From positions 1,059,001 to 1,123,000 of the forward strand of contig OX465107.1 in NCBI GenBank assembly GCA_949987565.1: a stretch of 64,000 nt of DNA. Reading direction: 5' to 3'. Below are positions 10,804 through 24,500 of this stretch, piece after piece (position 1 is the first letter of the stretch; each line of letters opens with the position of its first letter). The notes under the pieces are model-generated. The model was not told the DNA's origin. It saw nothing but the letters and a program-made list of their open reading frames with translations, and searched no databases. A program made the translations under genes and the position numbers. Source of the stretch: Luidia sarsii (lineage: Eukaryota; Echinodermata; Asteroidea; Paxillosida; Luidiidae).

Positions 10804-12465
10804 ATGTAATACATAACACCTTTTGCCCTTTAACCTTTGTTGCAATAGTCCATAGGCCTACATTACGAAATAAAAAAAAATCTGAGAGAAACTAAAGCCA
10901 ATTGGGAAACACGATAACATATATATGCTATAGAGCACAATTATTGATTACTCACTTATTACTATTAATTGTCGAGTGATCTCCCAACATTCGAGAACAA
11001 TTGGTTTGGTTATTGCAAACAATTCATCACACCACTCATGTATAGAACTTCAAACCTCTCATCATTAGCGCCCAACCTTGCAGCCAACAAACCGTCAGTC
11101 AGTCTTACCAATGTCCCCGTGGAAATCACTCGGAAGCCAAAGAATGGGGGTAACTTCTGCTGCCCAAGAAGACCCGAACTGCCACAAGTTGTTTACCCAA
11201 AGTCTGTGAAAGTAGGGCGCATGTACAGTGCATGCCCTTCGGTAACTAAAGCGACGCCGGCCAAAGCTTACTGTAAGGTCACGTAGACCATACAGAGCAA
11301 GTATAGACCCACAACCTCAGTCTAGTCAGCTAGGCTATACCACTGATTACACCTGCCATTCGTGGATGTTTTCCACCATCACTTTTGAGACAAATGTTTC
11401 CCCAGAGTTGTTTTTTTCTCCAGGTCCTGCGGGACTTGGTAAGCTAAAGTGTACACGAACTGAAGGACAGGGCCGGGATGTTTTTCACCAATTCCATTAT
11501 CACTTGGGAATAGAACCAGGTGCATGGGGTTACAAACAATTTGGAACCACACAAATAAATTGGAATTCTTAACAAGAAAAAAGAGTAGTGGGCCTGACGT
11601 TTTGATCCTGAGCAGGACCTTTCAATGCCTTGGAGAAATTAACTTGTCAGGGTCGATACTCTGACTAGTGTCGATCATCGGACTTCTCAATTTTACGGGT
11701 TTGAATATTTTTGGTCATTTAGATCAAAGAAATCACGTGCTTTGCAACGATTTGATATTACTACCTAGTACCTATTGCTTTTCGTAATTAATCATTAATC
11801 AATCAATTATGGACCCAATGAAACTAATTAGATAGATCTGAGGCATTTGACAAAATGTTAACACGTACGTACGTATACGTACACGAGATTCAAGGCAATG
11901 CTTTTACAGTAGGTCCCTATAGTTGTATTTCGATAAATAAAACCATGATACTAAAGCTAGACATCAGTCAAAAACTGACTCCAGTCAAGCGTCTTCAAAG
12001 TAATTAATTATTTATTTTCTTTGCTCCCTATAAAATGGTTGGTTTTTTCCCGAATAATGTGCCGTTCGCCGCGTTGAAAACCTTCCACAATCTCGACCGA
12101 TTTCCGTTACGGCGCCGCAAAACCATACATCCGTGTAATGAACGTCGATACGAATGCGTTCCTATCGGCCGGGCAGCCAGACGAATATCCAGCGCCCAGC
12201 ATGTGATCAGGCTTGGGCTCAGGCTTGGGCTCCGGACAGAAACATGGAAATCCACGTTGTGGTTTATCGGCGAATGTATAGGTTTGCTTGCTTGTTAAGT
12301 ACAGAGTATTCACCAAGAAACCTGGGCCAAACGATTGATGTTAGATACCTGTGATGTTATAACGAGTAAGATAAAATATGACTGAGCCTAAGTCCCAGCC
12401 TAAGTTTTTCATTTCATGAAACAGCCGTAGCCGACCGGATGTTCACGGCCAAGACACGCGCTGAC
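10804..12465. other. non-coding, SND1 5' flank
   Basis: AT-rich with a short family A fragment (11583-11630) and an ACGT-type simple repeat (11862-11885). No exon is supported. Confidence 0.45.
11583..11630 (+). mobile_element. family A element, single-arm fragment
   Basis: Carries AGTGGGCCTGACGTTTTGAT followed by GCAGGACCTTTC. Only one arm is present. Confidence 0.65.
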
Positions 12466-12473
12466 CTTTAAAT

Positions 12474-12479
12474 CACGTG
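12474..12479. promoter_or_regulatory. E-box in the SND1 proximal promoter
   Basis: The palindrome TCACGTGA lies about 40 bp upstream of the SND1 start codon. CACGTG is the USF/MYC/TFE class binding site. Its function here is inferred from position only. Confidence 0.35.
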
Positions 12480-12519
12480 ACCCAAGCCTTTTCCCCCTGC
12501 AACTCCGCACGCTGCAAGA

Positions 12520-15500
12520 ATGGCCGCCCCACAACCCCAGCAGAATCTCATGAGAGGGATCGTCAAGCAGGTAGGCCCTCGCCAACCAGAGGGGTCGGGA
12601 TCGCCGGGGGAGAGCCCCGGCCCACGGCCGTGCCCCTGCCCCGGTGTTTCGTCGGGATCCGAGGGGGGAAAACTGGGGCTGAAATTCGGCGTGTGGGCGA
12701 CCGTTTGTGCGGGTCACGCGTTAAAACATATGGTCGCGTGTGTTGACGTGTCACGTCGCCAAACTTTGTTTTCTTTGAAAAACTCAGGACGCCGTGTAAC
12801 CCACCCCACCCCCTTATCTTAGATTTGAAAGCATCACTTGGAAAGATTGATCTCTAAAAGAATGATCATGCTATGTATTACCGTCTGATGATGCATGTGG
12901 TCTGGGACAGATTAAATCTGTCCCATTTAAATGTTGATTTGTTCGCTAATTGATTTCAAAAGTCATTGAGTATTGACTGATGGATTTCGGTCATAACAAT
13001 CAACCACAATCAACAATGTATTTTTGGGGCGTTCTTTTTCGGTTTTTTTATGATGATTTTCTTTTTTACTTCTGCTGTATTCTATTCTATTCTATTCAAG
13101 GTTTTTTTCTCTAAAGAATCAGTCTACAGAGTTGTAGTTATTTGTATTGTATTTATTGTTGTGATGGCACAAAACAAGTAAACTTTTTTATGTTAATGAG
13201 ACTGTGCTGTAGATATGCTCTATGAAGTACACCATATGTTACAGGATTCAAACTGACTACCAAAGATTTGAAACCGAAATTCCTTCCTCCATACTGTCCA
13301 ATGATCATGAGTATGACCAGCTGAAGTAGTTTCATCCTTGAAAGTGGGCAAAGATTTGTGATCGAGGGAAATGTAATGCGGGAAGATTCTATGAGCACAT
13401 GCGGGCAAAACCGAGATTGAAAAAACGCAGTGGCTGTTGTTACGGCAGTCGTCCGTGTGGTTCCTTGACTTCACAGTATTTGTCAGGATGTTTAGCTCTT
13501 GGAACCAGACTATCAGCTAATAGACTGGTTCAACCAGCCTGCAATGCTGACGAAATACAATCAAGTCAGGGAACCACACGGACAACTGCCGTAACAACAG
13601 CCACTGCGTTGAAAAAAAACCCCAATAATCCCATTGGAAGATTTTGATGAGATCATACTGTTCATACTGTCATACTGATCATACTGCTGTAAATATGACC
13701 AGCTTGGCCAGTTGATGATGGCTTTCAAATCAACTGGCCTGTTGCTAGCTGTGAGGACAGGAACGCCAACTGTTATTTGGCCGCTGGGCCACCGCTAACT
13801 TCAAACCGTGCTGACCTTACCTTAAGGTTCTGTCCGGAGATGCAGTCATCATCCGAGGACAGCCCAAGGGGGGTCCCCCTCCAGAGAGGCAGATCTGTCT
13901 GTCCAACATCACCGCACCGAAGCTAGCACGCAAGGCCAACCCCAACATTGAGAACTCTGTGGAAACCAAGGATGAGGTGAGTAGATTACAGAGCACCTTC
14001 CTCAGTACCAGCGCTCTTACCATCTCAAGGCCTTAGATGCTGGCCTTCCTAAATAGTCAACTAGTCTTTGCTGGGATGGGGGCACCAGTCAGATGCAATT
14101 CAACCATTAACTGCTGTATATCTCCAGGGATCACACCCACGCTTTCATTCAGATGCAAACAATCAATGGTAATCCTGGCTACAGCACCTCAGGGATCAAA
14201 GTGGAGCAGCTTTTTCATTTTAAATGAAACAAATGAAAAACTGACTGGGAACGTTTGAAGAAAACAAAAGAAGAAAACTGGCAAAGAAAAGTTTGACTTG
14301 CTTGAAATCATGACTTGAAACAACATGCACTTGTTTTTCTTCAGAAAGAGTGAAAAAGGGTATCCATAGTTCTCTCTTTCTGCGATTTTTAATTTTGCAG
14401 CCGTATGCTTGGGAAGCCCGCGAGTTCTTGCGCAAGAAGCTGATTGGCAAGGATGTGAATTTCACCGTGGAGTACACAGTGCCTGGTAGTGGTCGTGCCT
14501 ATGGCTGTATCTTACTCCCCTCAGGAAAGAAGGGTAAGTCTCCTCACGGAGTCTACTTCATCCGAGCCAGCGGGGGATGTGTCTGCATATTGTTATTGTT
14601 TTTGGCAAGCGGTATATACACTACTGTCTTGTAGCCAAAATTCAAAAGAGCATATACACGACGGTAGTTCACACTTTGTGCAATGCAGTATATGATCACG
14701 ATTAACCTGTTGTGATAGCGCCACCTTTTGACCGTCGTATTGTATACTGAATCGTTAATAGTGTGAACTACTGTCGTGTATATTCTGTTTTGAGGTTTGG
14801 CTGCACGACAGTCATGTGTGTACTCACTTCCTTTATTTTCGTACTCCATATATTTGAAAAAGTGTGAAGAAGGCTTTTGTGAAAAACTCATGTTTGAAAG
14901 CGCACAGCTTTCTTCAGTCACCACAAATAACCAAGTCACCTTTGACCTGGATGCAGTGACTAGCTCCAAATATTCCAAATGAATTACATTAACCTTACCA
15001 ATCATAAAAATGCATACACACTTGCACTTCTCACTTCAGACCAATTCCAAGGAAGACTTAAAATCTGTGATCCTAAACATTTTCATTCACACAAGGGTTT
15101 CTGTAACACATAGGTTGACAGAATTGCCCAGATCATTATTGGTGTTTGTTGAATGAATGTAAATGATACATGGTGGATTAATCCAGGATCATCTCCGTTA
15201 ATCACAGATCATCCTCCTGAGAATGTGACAGAGTCCATCGTCTCAGAGGGTTTTGTGGAGGTCCGACGTGGAGGAATCAAACCCAGCGAGTAAGTAATGA
15301 TGTCATTCTGTGCCAATAATTGTCAGTCATTGTCACTGTCACTGTCGGTAATTGTCAGTCATTGTCACTGTCACTCATCATCATAGTTAGCCATCTGTCA
15401 TTAGCACCCGTCAATCATTGTCAGTCATCGCTTGTCATTTCATTGTCATTTCAATGTCATTGTTGGGTCATTGACAGTCAATGTGTCATTGTTGGGTCAT

Positions 15501-18500
15501 TGACAATCAATATGTCATTGTCATATCATTGGCATTTATTGTCAGACATTGTAAGCCACTGTAAGTCACTATTGGTCATTTATTGTCAGACATAAGCGCT
15601 CATTGTCTGTCGTTTGGAATGCTTTAAGTATGTTGTATTGTAGCAGGAATGATGTCTTTGTCTTTCTTCTCCCAACCTTCCTCCCTTTTGCAGCGATCAG
15701 AACCAGCTGATTCTCCTGGAGGACGCGGCCAAGGCTGCTAAGAAGGGCAAGTGGGCAGCAGGCAGCGGTGGAGTGCGTGACGTCAAGTTTAGTGTGGAGA
15801 ACCCTCGCAACTTTGTGGACAGTCTCCACGGCAAGGAACAGGAGGGTGAGTTCTGGGCTGCCAGTAGGCTTGACAGGAGTTTTGGGGGAAATCTATTAAG
15901 ATTCATCGCTAAAGTCTGCTGCTGAACTTTACAGCTTGTTGTCGGTGAACATCCATAGAAATAGTTAAGCCTTTGGTTGCTCATCCAAGCATCAATGAAT
16001 GCAGCCTCAGAATGTATGTTGAATGTCAAAGACAGTCATTCTATTCAGTACAAAATACACATATCAAGACAGAATGGACTGGACCGAGACTTGATCCTTG
16101 AGATCTCTGGTTTTATGTACCGGCACTCTTACCATCTAAGCTATCCAGCCCTTAGATGGTGGCCTTCCCAAATTGTCAACTAGTCTTTACTGGGGTGGTT
16201 GCATCAGTCAGAAGCATTTAACCATCGACTGCCATATATTGTCAAGGGTATAAACAACACTGCTTCAATTTATGATCAGATCTGGTGTACATGTATATCA
16301 TTTTGGCATTTTGTATTTTTTGTTTTTTTGCAGCTGTTATTGAACACGTGCGTGATGGCTGCACTATACGCGCATTTCTACTTCCTTCATTCCATCATGT
16401 AACAGTTATGCTGTCTGGGATCAAGGTAGATAGCACATGGCATCAATTCAACCCTATTTAGCTCCTTCACAATCTTAGACTTATGACCTAACATTTCGAA
16501 CCTAGTGGGACCTTTGAGAAAGGCTGCGCTAGGTTCAAAATACCAGGTCGCCTAAATGTCTGAGACTTGCATGTTTTTGGTCTTCCGAGTCAATAAGTAG
16601 TTGGTAACAGATTTGTATTCATTTGACGCATATGAATCCCCACAGTCCATGACTTTGTCCTCCCCTTAAATCCTTACCCTGCATGAACCTTACAAACCAC
16701 GACCATGTTTAAGAAGTAGGAGGTTTGCCCTGACACCATGTATATCATCTCTTAAGAGTAGGAGCATGGCTCTGAAAAGAGCCGGTAACTCAATGTCTGC
16801 TGATGATGGGCAGAGTACACACTACCCAAAGTTTTGAGTTGGGAGCCGGCAACTCAACGTTTCAGGTTGTGTGTACTCTGCCCGTTGTCAGCAGAAGTTG
16901 AGTTACCGGCTCATTTCAGACCCATACTCTTTCTCTTAAGAGATGATACACATGGTGTCATCGCAAACCATCTACTTAGGTTTATCCACCATGCAAACCT
17001 TCAAATGTTAACAATATTCTCAAGTGTTAGGTTAAGGTTCATTCCGTGTCTTTTTTTGACTCTGGTCAATCCCAGTGCCCCATGTTTCGTAGGGAGGGAG
17101 ACTCGGAGGTGGCTGAAAACTTTGCTCAGGAAGCCAAGTACTTCACTGAGTCCCGTCTCCTTCAGCGCGACGTCAAGATCATCCTAGAGGGAGTGTCCAA
17201 CCAGAATTTCCTCGGCTCCGTCATGCATCCAGTAAGTTGCTGTTTCCTTTCAGCTTATAGTTTGCCCTTTTGCAGCCAGTCCTCATATTGTGGCTCAAGC
17301 TTCACAATCACCATTTTCAGCTCAAAATTAAGCCCCCCCCCCAAAAAAAAAATTAGTTGTGCTTCTGGTTTTCAAGCTACCCTAATTTGACGGTGCAAGG
17401 AATGCATATTGTTGGAAAATGTGGAATGAGGCCAGAATGGGGGAGGGTGTACTAAGGTCAGGATCAAATGGAGCCAAAGTTTGACGACCTTATGTGTCAG
17501 AGGTCACAAAAAGGGTAGCTGAACTCAGCAAACCATACCCCAAGATGGTCTAAAGCAGTGTTTGCATGATTGTTTGTCTTGTAGATAGTGTTCCATTGAA
17601 ATGAATCTTTTTACCTCCAGAGAGGAAACATTGCGGAGTTCCTGCTGCTTGATGGCCTCGCACGCTGTGTTGATTGGAGCATCGCCACGGTAACGCATGG
17701 AGCTGAAAACCTCAGAGCAGCTGAAAAGTAAGCAGAAGTTGAAAAATGAAATCCCCTTCATTTTTTGATCCCTTAATTGTAATACCTCGGATTTTCTATT
17801 ATTGAAGCCATTATACCTTTGGTTGTGTAAGGGCTAAATCGGACAGATTGGCGGGATGAGGAAATAACTTTCTTTAACCCTAATGCTTTGCACCTCCCAC
17901 ACAGGACACACTGTATACCGCAATTTACCACAGTGCCCACAGGGGTGGAGGCTCACATACCACAGGTCACCACAAAAACCACGCTGTGGAATGTCCTTGT
18001 GCATGGCCCTTATCCTCCCACAGGAAAAACCATGTGTGGTTAATTGTGGTTTCAATGCCGGTTAGGGTTATGAGATAGTTAAATCTTTCCTCATTCTGGC
18101 TGATCTCCCAAACCATCTAGGAAAGCCAAGGAGAAGCAGCTACGTATCTGGAAAGAGTACAAGTCCAATGCCATTCCTATCAACCTGGAGGAGAAGACAT
18201 ACACAGGAAAGGTAATCTATCAATCGCTCTTGAACTGTTGCCTTGACTCCATCTTAATGTTTCCTCTCACGGAGTGTCTATCTAGCCAGCAGTGTTCCCC
18301 TGCATATTAAACTATGAGGCAGCCTACCTCACACTTTGGAAGGACTACCTCAGGTGTTTGTCTCCAAATGTTGCCACCTCAGGTTTCAGAATCCTGCTTG
18401 GGAACATGCAAAAGGGCTGTGTATCTGAAGGTTCCTTGCACTTACTGGGTAGCTGTATGTTTCTGCATGGGCATGCACATATTACAGTGCTTTAAACTAA

Positions 18501-21500
18501 CTCATTCCATATCCAATCTGTGACCTATGGAACCTCAACATAGCACATCCACAATGTACTTAATCTCATCTACTGAGTAAGTTATTGGCTGCCACCTCAG
18601 ACTCGCAACATTCCAGTGGAAACCCTGCTAATCAGGATACAGGCTTTCCTCGTCTCAGTCCTCTTCCTGACTTCTTTTTGTCTCCCACCCCATCAGGTCG
18701 TGGAAGTGGTCAATGCCGACGCCATGGTCATCAAGACTAGCGCCAATGAGTTCCGTAAGGTGACCCTAGCAAGCATCCGTCCCCCTCGTCTGAGCCAGTC
18801 CGCCCGGGAGAACAAGGAGAACGGCAAGGATGAAGACACTGGCAAGGTAAGGACGGAGAAAGATGCCTGACTAAGGAACTGTCAGTCAAAGTATTGAATC
18901 TGATGTATGCTTTCCTGTGTGCTGCTTTTACCGACTCGCTCTGCTTGCACTGTCTGCACTGGAATAACCATCTCAAGAAAAGTGACGTTGGATGGATTTC
19001 ACAAAGCCTTACGATACATCGTAATTCAACTCACGTCAGATAGCCCATCGTAATTTGTGATAGGCCATATGGTTTGTGTGCATCACTCATCGTCTTGCGA
19101 TTGATCGTAAGTTACGATGAGTTTAGTGAAATCCCACTTCATCAAACTCTTTGTAACCTAGATCTGGATGAACTTGGAGATTCTAACAAAGAGCACTGAA
19201 CAGATATATTGAACAAAGTCCTCACTTTCCAAATTGTTTTTCCGCCCGACAGCCGGAGAGGAGAGTGCGTCCTCTGTACGACGTGCCCTATATGTTTGAG
19301 GCCCGCGAGTTTCTGCGCAAGAAGCTGATTGGGAAGAAGGTGAACGTGTCGGTGGATTACATCAAGCCAGCCAATGAAGGCTACCCAGAGAAGACCTGTG
19401 TGACAGTCACCATCGGTGGAATGTAAGATTTTGACTTTTGACAGTGTGTCTCAGGAACTGATCTCTGACTCGAGTGAACAAAATGCAAGATTTTGAGGGC
19501 TTGATGTCTTGATCCCAGAAAGACCACCTGCCTTTGGGAAAGGTTCAGTTAGGATCAAATCGTCAGGCTGTCAATTTGTTTTAGATTAATGCCTGATACC
19601 CCAAATGACCACAACCGTGTCTGTTAGGGTTAATTGTTAGGGTTAATCAAATGTAAGGAGGGCTCTTGGTCATATCCATTTTAGGTAATTTTTCTTTACC
19701 TATGATGCTCTTTTATAGAAAATAAGCAATCAGTTGCCTGTCTTCCCTGAATCTTTTCATCATGCTGAAGAATTTTTAGAGTTTTAGAAATTGACGTTTT
19801 TGTTTTGTTGCTATAGCAATGTAGCCGAAGCCTTGGTCAGCAAGGGTCTGTGCAGCGTAATCCGCTATCGTCAAGACGACGACCAGAGGTCAGCCCACTA
19901 CGACACCCTCCTTGCCGCAGAGACGAGGGCCGTCAAGAACAGCAAGGGCATCCACAGCAAGAAGGAGTACCCCATCCACAGAATTGCTGACACCTCAGGG
20001 GTGAGTCTGCAACCACTCACTGCAGTGACATCCCTTTTTCCCAAAACCCGGCTTAGGCTTCGGCTCCGGCTTCATCTGTGTTATCCAAAAGCTGAAAAAC
20101 CTCAATAGTTATAGGGCCTGGCGTTTTGATCCTAGCTGGACCTTTCTCTTTGCCAAAATGTTAGACCATCCCAATCTTTAGAATTTGCATAATTTTTGTC
20201 TTTTTTGTCAGCACATGGATCTGGCAGATTTTGGGTGTTTTACTTTCATCCTTTCCTAGAGAGAGTTGGGAGGGATTAAGGGATCACTTTTGTATCCTTG
20301 ACTATTTTTTTGTGGTTGTTTTTTGTCGTTATGCAGGATGTACAGAAGGCCCGGCAGTTTCTTCCATTCCTCCAGAGGGCTGGGCGTAGCAATGCCATCG
20401 TGGAGTTTGTTGCCAGCGGCTCCAGGGTGCGCCTCTTCCTGCCCAAGGAGACTTGCCTGATCACATTCCTCTTAGCGGGTCAGTCTTGAAGATCGAGGAG
20501 GAGAGGGGGGAGGAGGGGAGTCCAGTCGTGGACTAGCTGCGGAGTTTGTTACAAGGAGTGGCATTGAGCCACTCTGCTGTCGCTTACCAGTCACAAGTGC
20601 TGTTGTCGACATAATTTTTGTATCTGGGCCTGATGTTTTGATCTTAGCAGGACCTTTCTCAAAGGCAATGACATCATGTTGCGTCGCGATCGATTCCAAC
20701 TTCAAACCAGTTCAAACAAATTTACTAACTATTATTTTGCGGCGTGGATAAGTGAAGATGAAATGCTCAACACACAATTTTAGGAAATTGACTATCCTTT
20801 TATTGGTGCACGACCATACTAGATAGGCTAAGCATTTTATTGTCTCTGTCGACATCCGAAAAATCTTGTTGACATTGGGATATATGTCAACATAATTATC
20901 GACATACATGTAGACAACAGCACTACCAATCACGGTCACAGCTGTGGATCGAGTTAATATTTCCTGAGATCAGGCACTTCATTGAAACATTAGACTTGTA
21001 CGCCCATCAAAGCTTTACTGAAACAAAGAAGGGAAAATGGTTGAAAGTGAGTGATGCGGAGAGCAGTGTCTTTGAATAGAGCGGCCTTTTGATTTGGGAG
21101 TTTGTCTTGTTCTCGTCACAGGAATCACCTGCCCCAAGATGGCAAGGACTGGACCTGGGGGACCGACTGAAACAGAGCCTTTCTCTGAGGAGGCTCTGCA
21201 GTACACCAAAGACCTTGTGCTACAGAGAGAGGTAGGACACTAAGACACCCTTCTCCCACTAGAAGAGCCTCTGCTTCTAAAGCCCTGTACGCACGGGACT
21301 TTGTTCGGTAAAACTTACCAAGACGATGGAAACTTTTCCAATTTTAAGTCCAGTGGGGACTGGGGTTGAAGTTTACTTTTCCCTGAGTCAAGCTGATACT
21401 TCTACCGGCCAACTGCTGCCCAGGACAATAAGTCCAGTGCATACAGTGAATGCAAATGAGTCGCCACAAGCGACACACGGGAAAGCATAAGTGTGAGGTG

Positions 21501-24500
21501 GGCCACCTTATGCAGCAATATGCAGTGAAAACCCTGGTATGTAGACCCGTACACAGGGCCATATCCATCATACCCTATGGATACTGAGCGCTAAGAGATC
21601 ATGATATTTGTGTAAAAATGCTGCAGTTATTTCAGACATCTTAATAGGTATCAGTAATAGGTAAGCAGTTTCACTCTCATTTGAACTTTTCCCCCCCTCT
21701 TCCCGTCCGATTTTTTCAGGTTGAAGTAGAGGTGGAGTCCATTGATAAGGCCGGCAACTTCATCGGCTGGCTTTTTGTGGAAGGCGTCAACCTCTCCACG
21801 GCTCTGGTGGAGCAGGGCCTGTCCAAGATGCACTTCACAGCTGAGCGCAGCCAGTATTTCCGGTCCATCCAGGTGGCTGAGGAGAAGAGCAAGGAAGCCA
21901 AGCTCAAGGTGGGCGCTCCGTCAAAAACGGAAATCTCCCGACGATGGGCAGAGCGCACATTGCCTTCTATGTAATTCAATGAGGGTTTGCCCTGCTCGCC
22001 GTAATAAGCACTGAGTATTATTTGCATGTGGGTCATGAAAGTCTGTCTGTGGACAGATTTTGTGTGACTTCAGAGTTTGCAACCGTTTAGAAAAGCTGAT
22101 GTTTTGATCGACTATCTACACTAGAACTTCAATGAGGGTTTACCCTGCTGGATGCTGAGTGTTCAGTGCTTTGCCCGATGTCTGATGAATAAATTTTAGG
22201 CAGCTCGGGCGGGATTAAACCACGATGACTTTTTCACAAAGTGTTTCAAAGTCACGCCATTTTAGTTCTGAAAAGAAGCAAACAAGCTTCTCAGAACCAC
22301 ACACCAAAAAAAAGAGAGACTATTATTTTGTACCAGGTGTCAACACAAGCTATTCTTAACATATCCCTTCTTTCCTCTCCATCCCTATCCCTCTGATGTC
22401 TAGGTCTGGGAGAAGTTTGAAGAGCCCAAGACCAAGGTGGTGGTGGAGGAGACCACCGAGAGGAAGACCAACTACAGACACATTGTGGTGACAGAGATTG
22501 GCAAAGAACTGGACTTCTACGCTCAACTCGTCGAATCGGGTAAGTTCCATCAATCAAGAAAATGAAATTCACTGCTAGCAGGAACAGGGAAAGAGCTATA
22601 ACCTAGTAGGCTCAAAAGTTAGATATTAATATAGAGGGCCTGATGTTTTTATAAGAACTTTCTTAATAGCAGCAATACTGACCAGGATTATATCAATCTT
22701 ATTTAAATGCCCAATGTTTTGATCCTAGCATTAACTTTCATCGCTGATAAATTTAAAAAGTTTGGGGTGCACCTTATACATGGGTACAGCCTGCTTGAAC
22801 ACTAGGTCTATGGAGAGCGAAATAAACCAATCAAATGCTCAGGTTTCCTGTGTTTTGTATGAATATTCATGACCATTTTTTCATATTATCCTTGTGAGTG
22901 ATTCAGGATATTTAACGGAGTCTACCCTTGACTGATTCTAGGCCCTCAGTTTGAGAAGTTTATGGTGCAACTCCGCGCTGAAATAGAGGCAGCCCCACCC
23001 CTGCCAGGATCCTTCAACCCCAAGAAGGGAGACCTCTGCGTGGCCAAGTTTGTGGACGGTCAGTGGTACCGAGCCAAGGTGGACAAAGTCTTCAACAAAG
23101 ACAAGATCTCTGTCTTCTTCTTAGACTACGGAAATGTGAGTAGATGGCTGATGACTTGGGTGGAATTCAATGAGGGTTTGCCCTGCTTGGTATCAGTGCT
23201 TTGCCCGATGCCTGATTGAAATAGACGTCTGCACTAGGAAGCAGGAGTCGAAGATTCAAATCCTGCCCAAGCTGCCTGAAATCTGTTCATCGAATCAGGG
23301 CACCACTATTGCCCAAGTCTTAAACAAAAGACTCTTTTCAGGCCACCACAAAACAATATGTAGCATGACAAAAGCCACACAGACATCCAATTGTACCAGG
23401 TTTGACTCGCTTGTACACATAGTGTACTCTTATTGATTTATTTCACTGTTACTGTACTCATTGTTCTTGATTGTTTAGCTAGTTTTGAAAATGGCACATT
23501 ACTCAAAAATTGTCATGTAGCCGTCATGGGCACTGAAAAGTGTATCAGTGAGAAGTGGCTAAATGCTTCTGACTGGCTTCCCAACTATTTGGGATGCCTC
23601 ACCTATGAGCTGGATAGTAGAGCACTGTAACATTAAAACCAGGGGCCTGGCTTCAAATCCAAGTCCACTCAAATTCCTGTCACTCCTGTCTTTGCTTTGG
23701 AAATATTTGCTATCCCAGACGAATTGAATTGTAATTGATATGTTTTCTGTCCGTCTACAGTACGACTTTGTGAACTCATCCAACATTGGTTCCATGCCGC
23801 CTGGATATCACACCCAACAGCCTCAGGCTCAGCACTTCTACCTGGCTTGCGTCACCCTGCCCAAGGATGTAAGTAGCCTCTCCCTTAATTGCCGGATGTC
23901 TAGTGGCCAATTAGGACTGACCGTCACTGTGATTGTCTTATTTGAGCGATACAGAAATGTTCCTAATTCTCATCAGATTTGACGCATGATTTCCAAGCAG
24001 GATTCTAACCTCTGAGGTGGTCCATTGAAGGTGAGGTGGGCCACTCACTGGTTAATATGCAGGGGAAACCCTGGATTGAGCATTTGTAAAGTGCTTAAAC
24101 TGCCCTTTGAAACTGCAAGTGATTGAACATTTGTAAAGTGCTTAAACAGCCCTATGAAACTGCCAGTGATTGAACATTTGTAAAGTGCTTAAGCAGCCCT
24201 ATGAAACTGCCAGTGATTGAACATTTGTAAAGTGCTTAAACAGCCCTATGAAACTGCCAGTGATTGAACATTTGTAAAGTGCTTAAACAGCCCTTTGAAA
24301 CTGCAAGTGATTGAACATATGTAAAGTGCTTATACAGCCCTATGAAACTGCAAGTGATTGAACATATGTAAAGTGCTTATACAGCCCTATGAAACTGCAA
24401 GTGATTGAACATTTGTAAAGTGCTTAAACAGCCCTTTGAAACTGCTAGTGATTGAACATTTGTAAAGTGCTTAAACAGCCCTTTGAAACTGCCAGTGATT

